A DNA stretch of 38,194 bases from Alloclostridium intestinigallinarum (GTDB lineage Bacteria; Bacillota; Clostridia; Christensenellales; UBA3700). A program made the position numbers and the translations under genes. Below the pieces are notes generated by a model that did no database searches, was not told the DNA's origin, and worked only from the letters and a program-made list of their open reading frames with translations. The stretch lies in assembly GCA_904393845.1 (NCBI GenBank), contig CAJFNB010000006.1, forward strand, positions 1-38,194, in the 5' to 3' direction. Below, piece by piece: positions 1-8,159 of the stretch; position 1 is the first letter of the stretch; the number at the start of each line of letters is the position of its first letter.

Positions 1-339
1 ACTCTTTGAAATAACAAAGAAAAAACTTACGGCGCGCATTCTCCGCACGGCTTTGCAGTTATTATGGATAAAGCGAAGCAAAACCGCGCTTTTGCGAGCG
101 TTACCTCTAAAACTTGCCGTGCAAGTTTTTAATCGGAAAAGGATGAATTTTCGCGCAAAAGAATAGCTTGCTTAAATATAAACTTAGCGCGAAAAGAAGG
201 GAGAACCGATTCTCAAGCAAATAGAATATTTGCGAATGAAAGGGTTCTCCCTTAAAGACGTAAGCGCAAAGTGTTTTGCGTACGATAAAACTATGATTAC
301 CTCATAGTCTTATCGCAAAACACTTTCATTCGGCGCTTA
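1..339 (-). repeat. Interspersed repeat family A, copy A1 (runs off the window start)
   Basis: Read on the minus strand from the dnaN stop codon, this stretch has the same order of modules as the copies after trkA and after the NuoE-like gene. First comes a long hairpin with GCGCCGAATGAAAG and GTGTTTTGCG, then a GGGAGAACC/GGTTCTCCC stem followed by CTTCTTTTCGCGC, then a GC-rich module with GCGGTTTTGC and AATAACTGCAA. No coding potential is seen. The copy continues past position 1, so its far end is unknown. It is diverged from the other copies in the middle. Confidence 0.7.
261..339 (-). terminator. Long hairpin abutting the dnaN stop codon (family A head)
   Basis: The arms TAAGCGC...GCGCTTA and AAAGTGTTTTGCG...CGCAAAACACTTT form a long stem, and in this copy it is extended by ATAAGACTATG pairing with CATAGTTTTAT. 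It starts next to the dnaN stop, so it could end or protect the dnaN transcript. There is no clean U-run, so Rho-independent termination is inferred rather than shown. Confidence 0.5.
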
Positions 340-1461
340 TTAATATCTTATCGGCAACAATAAATAAACGTACTTTTCATTCTCCGATTCGTTTATCGGT
401 TCTATAATGAATGGAGCTGTCGGCGAGTTGAGGGATATGTTCACGAACTCACCGTCACAGTTTTTAAGCACGTCGAGAATGAACTTGCAGTTCAACAGCA
501 TGGTTACGTCCTTGCCGTTGCTGTAAATTTTTATCATATCGTTTATTTCGCCTATGCTTGAAGAAGCGTGTACGTTCATCACGCTGTCCTTGACTTCCAC
601 TTTCACCATACTTGACTTGTCGTAACGCGTCATAACTGCGGCGCGGTCAAGACTTGCCTGCAGCTGTTTTATATTCACCGTCAGCTTGGTTTCGTAAGAA
701 GAAGGGATAGTACGGGCGTAGTCGAGAAATTTACCCGAAAGCAGATTTGAAGTAACTTTCGTATGCTCGCCTATACTGACGGAAAAGCGTTTGGAAGAGA
801 AATAAAGAGTAACGGAATCTTCCTCGTTTTCCATAAGTTTCGCCACTTCGTTCAGGGTTTTTACCGGTACTACCACCTGTATGCTGTCGTATTCCGCGGG
901 CAGGGAATAAGTTGCCACAGCCATTCTGTAACCGTCGAGCGCAACCACGTTCATGCTGTTTCCCTTTATGTCGAAAAGGCAGCCTTTGAACTGGGGTCTG
1001 CTGTCGTCGGTAGCGGCGGAGAAGGACGTTTTTTCCACCAGCCTTTTAAGGTCTTTCTGCGGAATATTGAAACTTATGTCGTATTCTTCGTCGGCGTTGG
1101 TGAGCGGCACGAAGTCAGAAAGTCTGAACTTGCTCAGGTGGGCGGTGTTGTCCATCGCCTGAATATGTATAACGTCTTCTTCTATGCTGTATATATCCAC
1201 CTGGCTGCCGCTTTCTATGCGCTTTGCTATCTCGTACATATATTTTCCGGGAACAAGAACTTCTCCTTCTTCCTGAACTACGGCTTTTATGGTGTTTTCT
1301 ATCTCGTATTCCATATCGTTGGCGGTAAATACCACGGTATCGCCGTGCGCGCTTATCTTTATACCGTCGTTGTTCACGCCTATCATCACTTTGGAAGGAA
1401 GAGCCCTGGTTACTTTGGACAGTGCGTCTGTTAAATCAAGGACGTCACAAATTATCTTCAT
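340..1461 (-). CDS. dnaN: DNA polymerase III beta subunit (sliding clamp)
   Basis: The 373-aa product has the length and three-domain pattern of bacterial beta clamps. It starts MKIICDVLDLTDALSKV, has the internal motifs RPQFKGCLFDI and LDGYRMA, and ends in the typical LLLPIRY-type tail. The ring-shaped clamp tethers DNA polymerase III and repair factors to DNA. The ATG is preceded by AGAGGT and by a TTGCTT-N17-TATAAT promoter. In most Firmicutes dnaN follows dnaA; here its upstream neighbour is a divergent SpoVB-like gene, and the gap between them holds DnaA boxes. The gene downstream is outside the window. Confidence 0.97.
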   Translation of the reverse strand: MKIICDVLDLTDALSKVTRALPSKVMIGVNNDGIKISAHGDTVVFTANDMEYEIENTIKAVVQEEGEVLVPGKYMYEIAKRIESGSQVDIYSIEEDVIHIQAMDNTAHLSKFRLSDFVPLTNADEEYDISFNIPQKDLKRLVEKTSFSAATDDSRPQFKGCLFDIKGNSMNVVALDGYRMAVATYSLPAEYDSIQVVVPVKTLNEVAKLMENEEDSVTLYFSSKRFSVSIGEHTKVTSNLLSGKFLDYARTIPSSYETKLTVNIKQLQASLDRAAVMTRYDKSSMVKVEVKDSVMNVHASSSIGEINDMIKIYSNGKDVTMLLNCKFILDVLKNCDGEFVNISLNSPTAPFIIEPINESENEKYVYLLLPIRY

Positions 1462-1490
1462 AATCTTACCTCTTTTATTTTATATCTTAT

Positions 1491-1519
1491 ATTATATCAT
1501 ATACTTTCGGAAAAAGCAA
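1491..1519 (-). promoter_or_regulatory. Promoter of dnaN
   Basis: On the minus strand TTGCTT is separated by 17 nt from a perfect TATAAT, about 30 nt before the dnaN ATG. The same TTGCTT -35 is seen before rpsT, the NuoE-like gene and the MntR-type gene, all of which have Shine-Dalgarno sequences. Confidence 0.7.
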
Positions 1520-1540
1520 GAGCGGGCGGAACTTTGTACG

Positions 1541-1892
1541 TTTACGGCTGATAAATAAAAATTTTTTCCTTTTCTTAAACAAGAATGAGTCTTTTAATTC
1601 TTTAAATAAAAGCGTTTATCCGCCGGAGCGGCCTTTTAAGTATTCCTCTTATTTTTTCATTCTTTGTTGGATAATAATAAAACCAATAAAGGGCGTTGAA
1701 ATGTGGATAACGGCATTTTTTACCCTTATATGTCTGGAATGACTGCGGATAAGACGCGTTTTTTCTGTGGATAACTTTGCGGTAAAATTTTCATTTTCCC
1801 CAATTGTCCACAATTGAAAAGTTTCGGTTATCGGAATACGAAGGGAAAAGCGCTTAAATAATAAAGGGCTATATATACATAATATTATTGCA
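1541..1892. other. Candidate replication origin or DnaA-regulated region
   Basis: This non-coding gap between divergent dnaN and the SpoVB-like gene holds two perfect DnaA boxes, TGTGGATAA at 1702-1710 and 1766-1774. It also has near-boxes TGCGGATAA at 1744-1752 and TTGTCCACA at 1804-1812, each with one mismatch. An AT-rich stretch at about 1545-1615 could serve as an unwinding element. dnaN next to DnaA boxes is the usual oriC setting, but dnaA itself is not here. It could instead be a DnaA-responsive promoter region. Confidence 0.55.
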
Positions 1893-3443
1893 ATGGGCGT
1901 AAGGGTAAGAAAAGGTATCGGAGCGGGCGCGGTAGTAGCGCTCTGCATTCTCATAGGAAAGATAATAGGGGCGGCATATAAGATACCGCTTGTTAATATT
2001 CTCGGAGCGGAGGGGACGGGTAATTACCAGCTTATATTTCCCGTTTACGCGGCGGCTATAGCCTTCACTTCAGGAAGCAGCGGAATAATAATATCGCGCA
2101 ACGTTGCGGCAAGAAGGGCGGACGGAAGTATCCGTGACGAGGCGGGGAGCTGTATTTTATATACTTTGATTGTTTCCGTCGCGGCTGCGGCTGCGATATG
2201 CCTTTTTTCGGGAACGATAGCAAATTTACAGGGAAACGCGGATATAAGATACTGTTACTTTATAATAGCTCCGTCCGTAGTTTTCGTGGGTATGGGTGCG
2301 TGTCTCAAAGGAATTTTCACGGGGGAAGGAAGGGTTGCTTTTCCCGCCGTCTGCCAGTTATTGGAACAGGGGGTAAAAGCCGCCGCCGGAATTATTCTCG
2401 CGTACGCTTTAAGAGATAAATCAATTACGTACGGCGTTATGGGCGCGGTTGCCGGCGTGAGCATATCCGAGCTTGTTTCGCTTGCGGCGTGTACGGTTTT
2501 TTATATATCCGAAAAGGAAAGATATCCCGTAAGTCTTCAATTGAAAAAGGATTTTTTCAAAGAAAACAAATTTATAACGGCACACGGAATACTTCTTCCG
2601 TTATCTTCGCTTGCGGACAGTATGATTATAGTAAAACTGCTGAACGCGTTCGGTTACGGTAACGCACGCGCCATGTACGGAATAATGACGGGCAGCGTAA
2701 ATACCATAATAAATATGCCCGTCGTCATAGCTCTTTCCGCCGCGCTGACAATAATTCCCGCCGTTTCTTACAATTACGCGCTTTGCAATGCGGAAAATAT
2801 AAAGGAAAGGAGCGGTAAATGCGTCAAATACGTGTTTTTCATAACGTGCGCTTGTTTTTTCGGGATATATATTCTTTCGGAAGATATTGTGGGTATACTT
2901 TTTTCTTCGTTGTCGGAAAAGGAACTTGAACTCGCTGCCGTTTTGATGCGCATTTCGTCCGTAAACGTGATAACCGCGTCCCTTTCCGGAGTATACGGCT
3001 CAATACTTCAGGCAGTGGACGGAAGCGGTGTATGTCTTAAATATACCGCGCTGTTCTGCGCTTTGAGGGTAGCGGTAATGATATTCTTGATGTATGAAAC
3101 GTCCATAGCCGGAGCCGCGCTGTCCTGGGTGCTTTATTATTGCGCTTCCGCGTTTACGGGAATGGCGTATCACGCGAAATTTTTGGGAAAAGACGGACAG
3201 CTTGTAAAAAACAATGGTAAAATATTCCTATGCGGTGTTATAATGTGTATGGCTGTCCTGCCTCTTAAATTGATGGAAAATATGTATATACGCTTGAGCG
3301 TAAGCGTGATTGTGGGAGCGGTCGTGTATTTTGCGGCGGCGTTTATACTGAAAGTTTTTGAAAGGCGGGATATAAAGAATACCGTGTTCGGCAGAATATA
3401 CGGCTCAGACGCGGCAAAAAGGAGAGAAAAATGGCGGAACTAA
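1893..3443 (+). CDS. SpoVB/MurJ-like polysaccharide or lipid II flippase (MOP superfamily)
   Basis: This is a 516-aa, very hydrophobic protein with about 14 predicted membrane segments. Its N-terminus has the SpoVB-family pattern: GIGAGAVVALCILIGKIIG, then IPLVNILGAEGTG and YQLIFPVYA. The family moves undecaprenyl-linked precursors across the membrane, and SpoVB is needed for spore cortex synthesis. mazG overlaps its end by 13 nt, and the spoVB-mazG order is common in spore formers. The start has no Shine-Dalgarno; a TAATAT hexamer ends 7 nt before the ATG, so the mRNA may be leaderless (no convincing -35). It could also be a general cell-wall exporter rather than a strict sporulation protein. 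Confidence 0.85.
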   Translation: MGVRVRKGIGAGAVVALCILIGKIIGAAYKIPLVNILGAEGTGNYQLIFPVYAAAIAFTSGSSGIIISRNVAARRADGSIRDEAGSCILYTLIVSVAAAAAICLFSGTIANLQGNADIRYCYFIIAPSVVFVGMGACLKGIFTGEGRVAFPAVCQLLEQGVKAAAGIILAYALRDKSITYGVMGAVAGVSISELVSLAACTVFYISEKERYPVSLQLKKDFFKENKFITAHGILLPLSSLADSMIIVKLLNAFGYGNARAMYGIMTGSVNTIINMPVVIALSAALTIIPAVSYNYALCNAENIKERSGKCVKYVFFITCACFFGIYILSEDIVGILFSSLSEKELELAAVLMRISSVNVITASLSGVYGSILQAVDGSGVCLKYTALFCALRVAVMIFLMYETSIAGAALSWVLYYCASAFTGMAYHAKFLGKDGQLVKNNGKIFLCGVIMCMAVLPLKLMENMYIRLSVSVIVGAVVYFAAAFILKVFERRDIKNTVFGRIYGSDAAKRREKWRN

Positions 3444-4396
3444 AGATGAATGCCGGAGAACTTTTATCGTTTGACGGATTTTATTACGACCACAGAATAA
3501 AACTCACCGTTGAAGGGGTGAACAGGGAGAATTATACGGAAGTTTTCAAAAAACTGCGCGATATCTGCGGGGAAGAGATATACTGCGGATATATAAAATG
3601 CACGGACGAATATCCCGAAGGCTGTGAAAAAATTACCGTATATCCTCTTGATCTGATAAACAAAACCCGTTATTCTTTCAACGACCTGATGAGAATAATG
3701 TACATACTCACCGCGGAAAACGGCTGCGAATGGGATAAAGCCCAGACGATGAAAAGCATATGTCCCAACATGATAGAAGAAGCGTACGAGCTAGTATCCG
3801 CAATTTACAATAACGATGTGGAAAATATAGTAGAAGAAGCGGGCGATGTGATTCTTCAGGGCGTTTTCCATTGCGTTCTGGGCGAAAAAGAAGCACTTTT
3901 CGATACTACGGACGTTATAACCGGGCTGTGCAGGAAACTCATAACGCGCCACACCCACATATTCGGCGACGTAAAGGCTGATAACGCGGAAGAAGCCCTT
4001 GCCGCATGGGAAAGCGCGAAGAATAAGGAAAAGAAATACAAACTTCCCTCTTCGAAAATGGATTCTCTTCCTTCCGCACTGCCCGCCGACGAAAGGGCGG
4101 CAAAGGCTTTGAAATATGCCGCAAAAGTCGGAATAGGCGAAAAAGATAAAACTAGGGCGGCTTACAAAATACGGGAAGATTTGAAAAATATAGAAAACGG
4201 CGGAAGCGCGGAAGAACTTATATGGGATACTATCGTTCTTTTAAGGATTATGGGCGCAGACGCGGAAGTTGCGCTCAACGACAGGTTGAACAAGTTTATA
4301 AAGGCGTTCAAAAAAGCGGAAGAAGAGTGCGGCGGAAATTTTGATTTGCTTTCAGAAGACAGAAAAATGAGTATATTAAAGGAAGGAAAGTCGTGA
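3431..4396 (+). CDS. mazG: MazG-family nucleoside triphosphate pyrophosphohydrolase
   Basis: The 321-aa protein carries MazG motifs: CEWDKAQTMKS (family CPWDxxQTHxS), MIEEAYEL (EExxE metal ligands) and EEAGDVILQ (ExGD). MazG hydrolyses non-canonical or excess NTPs to NMP plus PPi. A second, degenerate helical half follows after about residue 200, as in two-domain MazG proteins. The first 85 residues end in ITVYPLDLIN, which resembles the junction between the tetrapyrrole-methylase domain and the MazG domain of YabN-type proteins. The methylase domain itself is missing, so this looks like a shortened YabN. GGAGA precedes the ATG; the start lies inside the spoVB-like gene and the stop overlaps dus. 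Confidence 0.9.
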   Translation: MAELKMNAGELLSFDGFYYDHRIKLTVEGVNRENYTEVFKKLRDICGEEIYCGYIKCTDEYPEGCEKITVYPLDLINKTRYSFNDLMRIMYILTAENGCEWDKAQTMKSICPNMIEEAYELVSAIYNNDVENIVEEAGDVILQGVFHCVLGEKEALFDTTDVITGLCRKLITRHTHIFGDVKADNAEEALAAWESAKNKEKKYKLPSSKMDSLPSALPADERAAKALKYAAKVGIGEKDKTRAAYKIREDLKNIENGGSAEELIWDTIVLLRIMGADAEVALNDRLNKFIKAFKKAEEECGGNFDLLSEDRKMSILKEGKS

Positions 4397-5307
4397 TAAT
4401 AGGCGGAGTGGAGATAAAAGGCGCGGTACTTGCGCCGCTCGCCGGATATACGGACGCAGGTTTCAGGGCGGTGTGTTCGCTGTGCGGAGCAGGCGCGGTA
4501 TATACGGAAATGGTTTCCGCAAAGGGGCTTATTTACGAGAGCGAAAAGACGAAAGATCTTTTATATTCCACAAAATACGAAAAGGTTTCCTGCGCCCAGA
4601 TTTTCGGAAACGATCCGTACTTTATAAAGGCGGCGTGCGAACACGAAATTATGGACAAATTCGCACTGATAGATATAAACATGGGCTGTCCCGTACCCAA
4701 GATAGTGAAAAACGGAGAAGGGAGTGCGCTTTTGAATAATCCCGCCCTTGCCGAAAGCGTGGTAAAAGCGGCGGTAAGCAGCGGAAGAAGAATAACGGTA
4801 AAGTGCAGGACGGGATTTTCCTCGCCGGGTAACTGCGCGGATTTCGTAAAACGCATGCAGGACGCGGGCGCGCTTGCCGTTACGATACACGGCAGAACGC
4901 GCGAACAGTATTATTCGGGAAAAGCCGATCTCGAACCGATAAAAAAGGCGGTGGAAGCCGTGGATATACCCGTCATCGCAAACGGGGATATAAGGGACAG
5001 ACAAAGCGCGCTTTACGCCCTTGAATATACGGGAGCGGCAGGAGTAGCCGTGGGCAGGGGCGCGCTCGGTAACCCGTTTATTTTCGCACGAATCGCGGGG
5101 GATGAGCCGCCCATGACAGTAAAACAGGCGATAGATATGCACATGGATATACTGCTTGAAATATATCCCGAACACAAGGTGGTGAACGATATGAAAAAGC
5201 ACTTTGCTTTTTACGTGAAAGGTATGCGAAAAGGCAAGGAACTGAAGATGAAAGCGTTTTCCGCACAAAGCATAAAACAGTTAAAGGAGATAGCGGAAAA
5301 TTTATGA
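4393..5307 (+). CDS. dus: tRNA-dihydrouridine synthase
   Basis: The 304-aa product is a flavin-dependent Dus enzyme that reduces uridine to dihydrouridine in the D-loop of tRNA. It shows APLAGYTDAGFR at the N-terminus, INMGCPVPKI with the catalytic Cys, VKCRTGF, and TIHGRTREQYYSGKAD in the TIM-barrel core, then GVAVGRGALGNPF for phosphate binding. The start is a GTG that overlaps the mazG stop in GTGA. Its own stop overlaps the trmL start in ATGA, so the operon is translationally coupled. Closest in type to DusB, but the exact subfamily is not fixed. Confidence 0.95.
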   Translation: MIIGGVEIKGAVLAPLAGYTDAGFRAVCSLCGAGAVYTEMVSAKGLIYESEKTKDLLYSTKYEKVSCAQIFGNDPYFIKAACEHEIMDKFALIDINMGCPVPKIVKNGEGSALLNNPALAESVVKAAVSSGRRITVKCRTGFSSPGNCADFVKRMQDAGALAVTIHGRTREQYYSGKADLEPIKKAVEAVDIPVIANGDIRDRQSALYALEYTGAAGVAVGRGALGNPFIFARIAGDEPPMTVKQAIDMHMDILLEIYPEHKVVNDMKKHFAFYVKGMRKGKELKMKAFSAQSIKQLKEIAENL

Positions 5308-5843
5308 TAAACGTAGTACTTTTGGAACCTGAAATACCCAACAACACGGGCAACATAGTGCGCACCTGCGCCGCCACGGGAGCTGTTTTGCACGTAATAG
5401 AGCCGTGCGGCTTTTCGTGGGAAGACAAGTATCTGAAGCGTAGCGGACTTGATTACTGGGATATATCCGACGTGCGCAGATATAAGAATATAGACGAATT
5501 TTTGCAGAAAAATTTTTCTTATGACGGCGGCGGAGATATGGACAAATCGGTTAAAGAAGCCTATACTGCCGCAGGTATACAGACTCTTTTTTCCAGCACG
5601 AAAGGGAGTATAATTCATTCCGATATAAAATTTAAAAAGGACTGTTACGTATTTTTCGGCAGGGAAACGCGCGGACTTCCCGAACCGCTTTTGAAAGCCA
5701 ATTACGAAAACACTTTCCGCATTCCCATGCGCGCGGAAGCCAGGTCGCTCAATCTGTCCAATTCCGTGGCTGTGATTATATATGAGTATCTCCGCCAACA
5801 TAATTACAATAATTTGAAAACAGAGGGAAATTTGAAAATATAG
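5304..5843 (+). CDS. trmL: tRNA (cytidine(34)-2'-O)-methyltransferase, TrmL type
   Basis: This is a SPOUT-class methyltransferase of 179 aa, a little longer than the usual 155-160. It starts INVVLLEPEIPNNTGNIVR and has the SAM-knot motifs FGRETRGLPEPLL, IPMRAEARSLNLS and NSVAVIIYE. TrmL methylates the 2'-O of the wobble nucleotide in tRNA-Leu isoacceptors. The extra length is an insert around residues 75-95 (DGGGDMDKSVKEAYTAAG). The gene is last in the spoVB-mazG-dus-trmL operon and its end is part of a terminator hairpin. Confidence 0.93.
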   Translation: MINVVLLEPEIPNNTGNIVRTCAATGAVLHVIEPCGFSWEDKYLKRSGLDYWDISDVRRYKNIDEFLQKNFSYDGGGDMDKSVKEAYTAAGIQTLFSSTKGSIIHSDIKFKKDCYVFFGRETRGLPEPLLKANYENTFRIPMRAEARSLNLSNSVAVIIYEYLRQHNYNNLKTEGNLKI

Positions 5844-5864
5844 AAAAATTTTCAATTTTCCCTC
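5823..5864 (+). terminator. Hairpin terminator overlapping the trmL stop codon
   Basis: GAGGGAAATTTGAAAAT pairs with the following ATTTTCAATTTTCCCTC with one internal mismatch. The loop contains the trmL TAG stop, so the last codons of the gene are part of the hairpin. It is AT-rich with no long U-tail. Confidence 0.6.
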
Positions 5865-5873
5865 TTAACCATA

Positions 5874-6104
5874 GGCACCGCGCATAAGCACCCTCCTGCG
5901 GTGTCAAGCCAACTTTTTCCTCAGTCACGTACGCTTAGTACGCTCGCTCGCAAAAAGATTGTCTTTCCTAGCATTAGGGCACTTCTTCGTGGTGCGTTTG
6001 GTTGCGGCTTTTAACAAGGTGGAAATCAAAGTTATTGCGAAGAAAATGCTATAAGATATACATTTGTTACTTCAAAGTATAATCGGGGTGCGGCGGCTCG
6101 CCGC
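5874..6104 (+). repeat. Interspersed repeat family B, copy B1, ending in a family C hairpin
   Basis: The first 38 bp (to 5911) are identical to 38060-38097 and contain the hairpin CACCGC...GCGGTG. What follows (TAGTACGCTCGCTCGCAAAAA, GTCTTTCCT, CACTTCTT) matches the repeat after leuB in diverged form. At 6069-6104 lies ACTTCAAAGTATAATC plus a GCGGCGG/CCGC hairpin, the family C motif. No gene is seen in 5844-6213; a TATAAT at 6185-6190 may serve the next gene. Confidence 0.65.
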
Positions 6105-6213
6105 TGTCATGTGCTCTTGGATTGCTGTTGTAAAACTTACAATAATACAGTATTTACAAGTAAGCAAGCATATGTTATAGTGGATATAATAAAAAAACAT
6201 ATAAGAGGGAAAA

Positions 6214-7344
6214 ATGGATAAAAATATTAAAATTCAAAAAAATTACACGAGCGCTGCAAAGCGCAAATGGATATCGAGAATAATCGCGGTTGCAGTTATA
6301 CTGGTTAGCATGACCGTGATGTTTTTGTTTATATTTCCTCCGGGGGAAGCGGAGTGTACTGCGGATCTTGTCAACGACAGTTACATAAAGGTTATTTTCA
6401 ACGGTGAAGTGAAGGACGCTTCCGTAAGCGTGGACTTTATATCGTACGACGGACGGATCGTAGCGGAGCACACCTTTACTTTCAACAGGGGTTCTGAATT
6501 TTTGGTACGGATTGACGACGTGGAATTTTCCGGTTTTCCGAGCAGAATAGAGATAACCGACGTGCAGGGAACGAGGGTGAGCGATGAAGACACGCTGTTT
6601 ACCGTGTGTCTGCTTTGCGTGGCTGTATCGGTACTATCTCTTATTATGATAATAAAAATACGCAGTAAAAAACTTACCGTAGACGGACACGAAGTTGAAA
6701 TTTACGCGGGCAATATAAGAAGGTATGTCAGAGTTGACGGCGTTATAGCCGCACACAAGGCGAACGATTACTTCATGAAGACGCGTCTTGTAGCTGATGT
6801 CGGAGAAAAAAAGATAAGGGTCAATATCTCCTGGCTGGGAAAAATAGAAGTGACGGAAGCGCAGGGCGTCGGTGAAGCCGAAATAACAGGAACAGAAAAA
6901 GGCGGAACAGAGAATAAAGAAATGTATATAGAAGAAAAGGAGAAAAAAACGAAAAAAAGGACGAAGGAAGCTGTTGTCGTCCGCGTTGTTTATTCAATCA
7001 CAATCGTTATAATGCTGGCGTTTATCGCGGCGGCAATCGCTATGGCGGTATTAAAGGCGCACTATGTATTTATCATGGTATTTGCCGCAACGGCGGTATT
7101 TGCAGGCATAGTCGGCTTTAAGTGCAGATACAAAAGTTACGACATAGACGGACACGAAGTGGTTTTATACAGCGGACTTTTCAAAAAACATATACGCGTG
7201 GACGGTGAAGTCATCGAAAGCGGTACTTCTTCAAGATACGTAAGAACCGTGGTTCTCCACGCCAGAGCGGGCGAAAACTATCTTGAAGCGACTTTTACCG
7301 GATACAGGTATCTGGACTTGAAAATTACAAATGCGGAAAAATAA
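6214..7344 (+). CDS. Membrane protein of unknown function with an internal duplication
   Basis: I do not recognise this 376-aa protein. It has about four hydrophobic segments: one near residues 23-43, one near 132-147, and a pair near 265-310. A soluble domain occurs twice, once after each membrane region: KKLTVDGHEVEIYAGNIRR then YVRVDG, and KSYDIDGHEVVLYSGLFKK then HIRVDG. Between the halves is a charged Lys/Glu linker (EEKEKKTKKRTKE). The ATG has GAGGG 6 nt upstream. The double DGHEV domain may be an extracytoplasmic or cytoplasmic sensing module; function is unknown. Confidence 0.85.
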   Translation: MDKNIKIQKNYTSAAKRKWISRIIAVAVILVSMTVMFLFIFPPGEAECTADLVNDSYIKVIFNGEVKDASVSVDFISYDGRIVAEHTFTFNRGSEFLVRIDDVEFSGFPSRIEITDVQGTRVSDEDTLFTVCLLCVAVSVLSLIMIIKIRSKKLTVDGHEVEIYAGNIRRYVRVDGVIAAHKANDYFMKTRLVADVGEKKIRVNISWLGKIEVTEAQGVGEAEITGTEKGGTENKEMYIEEKEKKTKKRTKEAVVVRVVYSITIVIMLAFIAAAIAMAVLKAHYVFIMVFAATAVFAGIVGFKCRYKSYDIDGHEVVLYSGLFKKHIRVDGEVIESGTSSRYVRTVVLHARAGENYLEATFTGYRYLDLKITNAEK

Positions 7345-7346
7345 TT

Positions 7347-7377
7347 GCCCGGGAGCGACCCTCGCTCCCTAACGGGC
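7347..7377. terminator. GC-rich hairpin between convergent genes
   Basis: GGGAGCG and CGCTCCC form a perfect 7-bp stem, enclosed by GCCCG...CGGGC. It sits just after the preceding stop codon. A second small inverted repeat (GCCG...CGGC) follows near 7393. There is no U-run, so it may be a relative of the family C hairpins rather than a classic terminator. Confidence 0.4.
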
Positions 7378-7452
7378 GGGGTTTCACTTATGCCGTTTTG
7401 CCTTACGGCGCGGCATTTTCAGTCTGCGCTTTACCTCATCAGACTGTTGTCT

Positions 7453-8103
7453 TTATAAATTTCCTTCTATGGAAGTTCTTACTTTTTTCGTTAAAATTTT
7501 CGGCTGTCTGCCTCCCGTCGGAAAGGGAAGAAAAGATATATCCTCGTAAGAGCTTTTAAGCAGCACTCCGCAATCGGAATAACAGCCGCAGCGTTCGGGA
7601 GATACGGCGCAGACTCCGCAGTTGCACAGGGAAGCCAGAGAGGAATAAAGACCCGCGCGGTAAGTTTTGGTAAAACAAAATATAGCCGAAGGCGCGCAGA
7701 CGGCAAGTCTTGCCCAAAGTTCGGGGTAATTTATGTCTTCGCCCAGCAGTACGCCCAGTCTGCCGCGCGAGGTGTTGTAACAGCGCAGAGCGCTGCCGGG
7801 ATCGTGGCAGGAGCGCGGATTTATCTCGTCTGAAACGCCGCATATTCCGCCGTCGACTACTGCGGCGGAGTTGAAAACGCCGCCCGCGGCGTAAAAGTCG
7901 GAGTGCAGCAGAATCGTTACGTTTTTATCGCGCGAAAGGGTGGTAAGGCGGGAAAAAATATCGCTTTCCCCTTTGAGTTCGGCGTTCATGTCCACGCACT
8001 TTACCGCGCCGAAGGAGAGAACAAGTACGTCTTTTTCACCCAACGCAGGCAGATTTGAGAGTAAAAAGCCGTTCAAAGAGGTATTTTTCACCACGCATAA
8101 CAT
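7453..8103 (-). CDS. Nitrilase-fold protein lacking the Glu-Lys-Cys triad (probable pseudoenzyme)
   Basis: The 216-aa product fits the nitrilase/carbon-nitrogen hydrolase fold. The stretch GRLGVLLGEDINYPELWARL aligns with the family's GxxGVLICYDLRFPELAR, and FNSAAVVDGG aligns with the YNTAxxxxxDG strand. The catalytic Cys position is Gly (about residue 121), the Glu position falls in LSFGAVKC (about 30-36) with no Glu, and the Lys region reads VSDEINP. All three catalytic residues therefore seem lost while the fold is kept. The gene is shorter than active members (about 260 aa). It is divergent from the ATP-grasp gene across 56 bp, and no Shine-Dalgarno is visible. Confidence 0.7.
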   Translation of the reverse strand: MLCVVKNTSLNGFLLSNLPALGEKDVLVLSFGAVKCVDMNAELKGESDIFSRLTTLSRDKNVTILLHSDFYAAGGVFNSAAVVDGGICGVSDEINPRSCHDPGSALRCYNTSRGRLGVLLGEDINYPELWARLAVCAPSAIFCFTKTYRAGLYSSLASLCNCGVCAVSPERCGCYSDCGVLLKSSYEDISFLPFPTGGRQPKILTKKVRTSIEGNL

Positions 8104-8123
8104 GCTTTATAGTATGAAAAATC

Positions 8124-8152
8124 TTGAATAAGGTGTGATAATGTGTTAAAAT
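8124..8152 (+). promoter_or_regulatory. Promoter predicted to give a leaderless ATP-grasp mRNA
   Basis: TTGAAT is followed after 17 nt by TAAAAT, which ends 7 nt before the ATG at 8160. The start codon would lie at or next to the transcription start. No Shine-Dalgarno sequence is present. Confidence 0.6.
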
Positions 8153-8159
8153 TTTGGGT

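Noticed and set aside
763..1434. Long plus-strand frame opposite dnaN
   Set aside because: dnaN is certain; the antisense product is Tyr/His/Val-rich and has no start signal.
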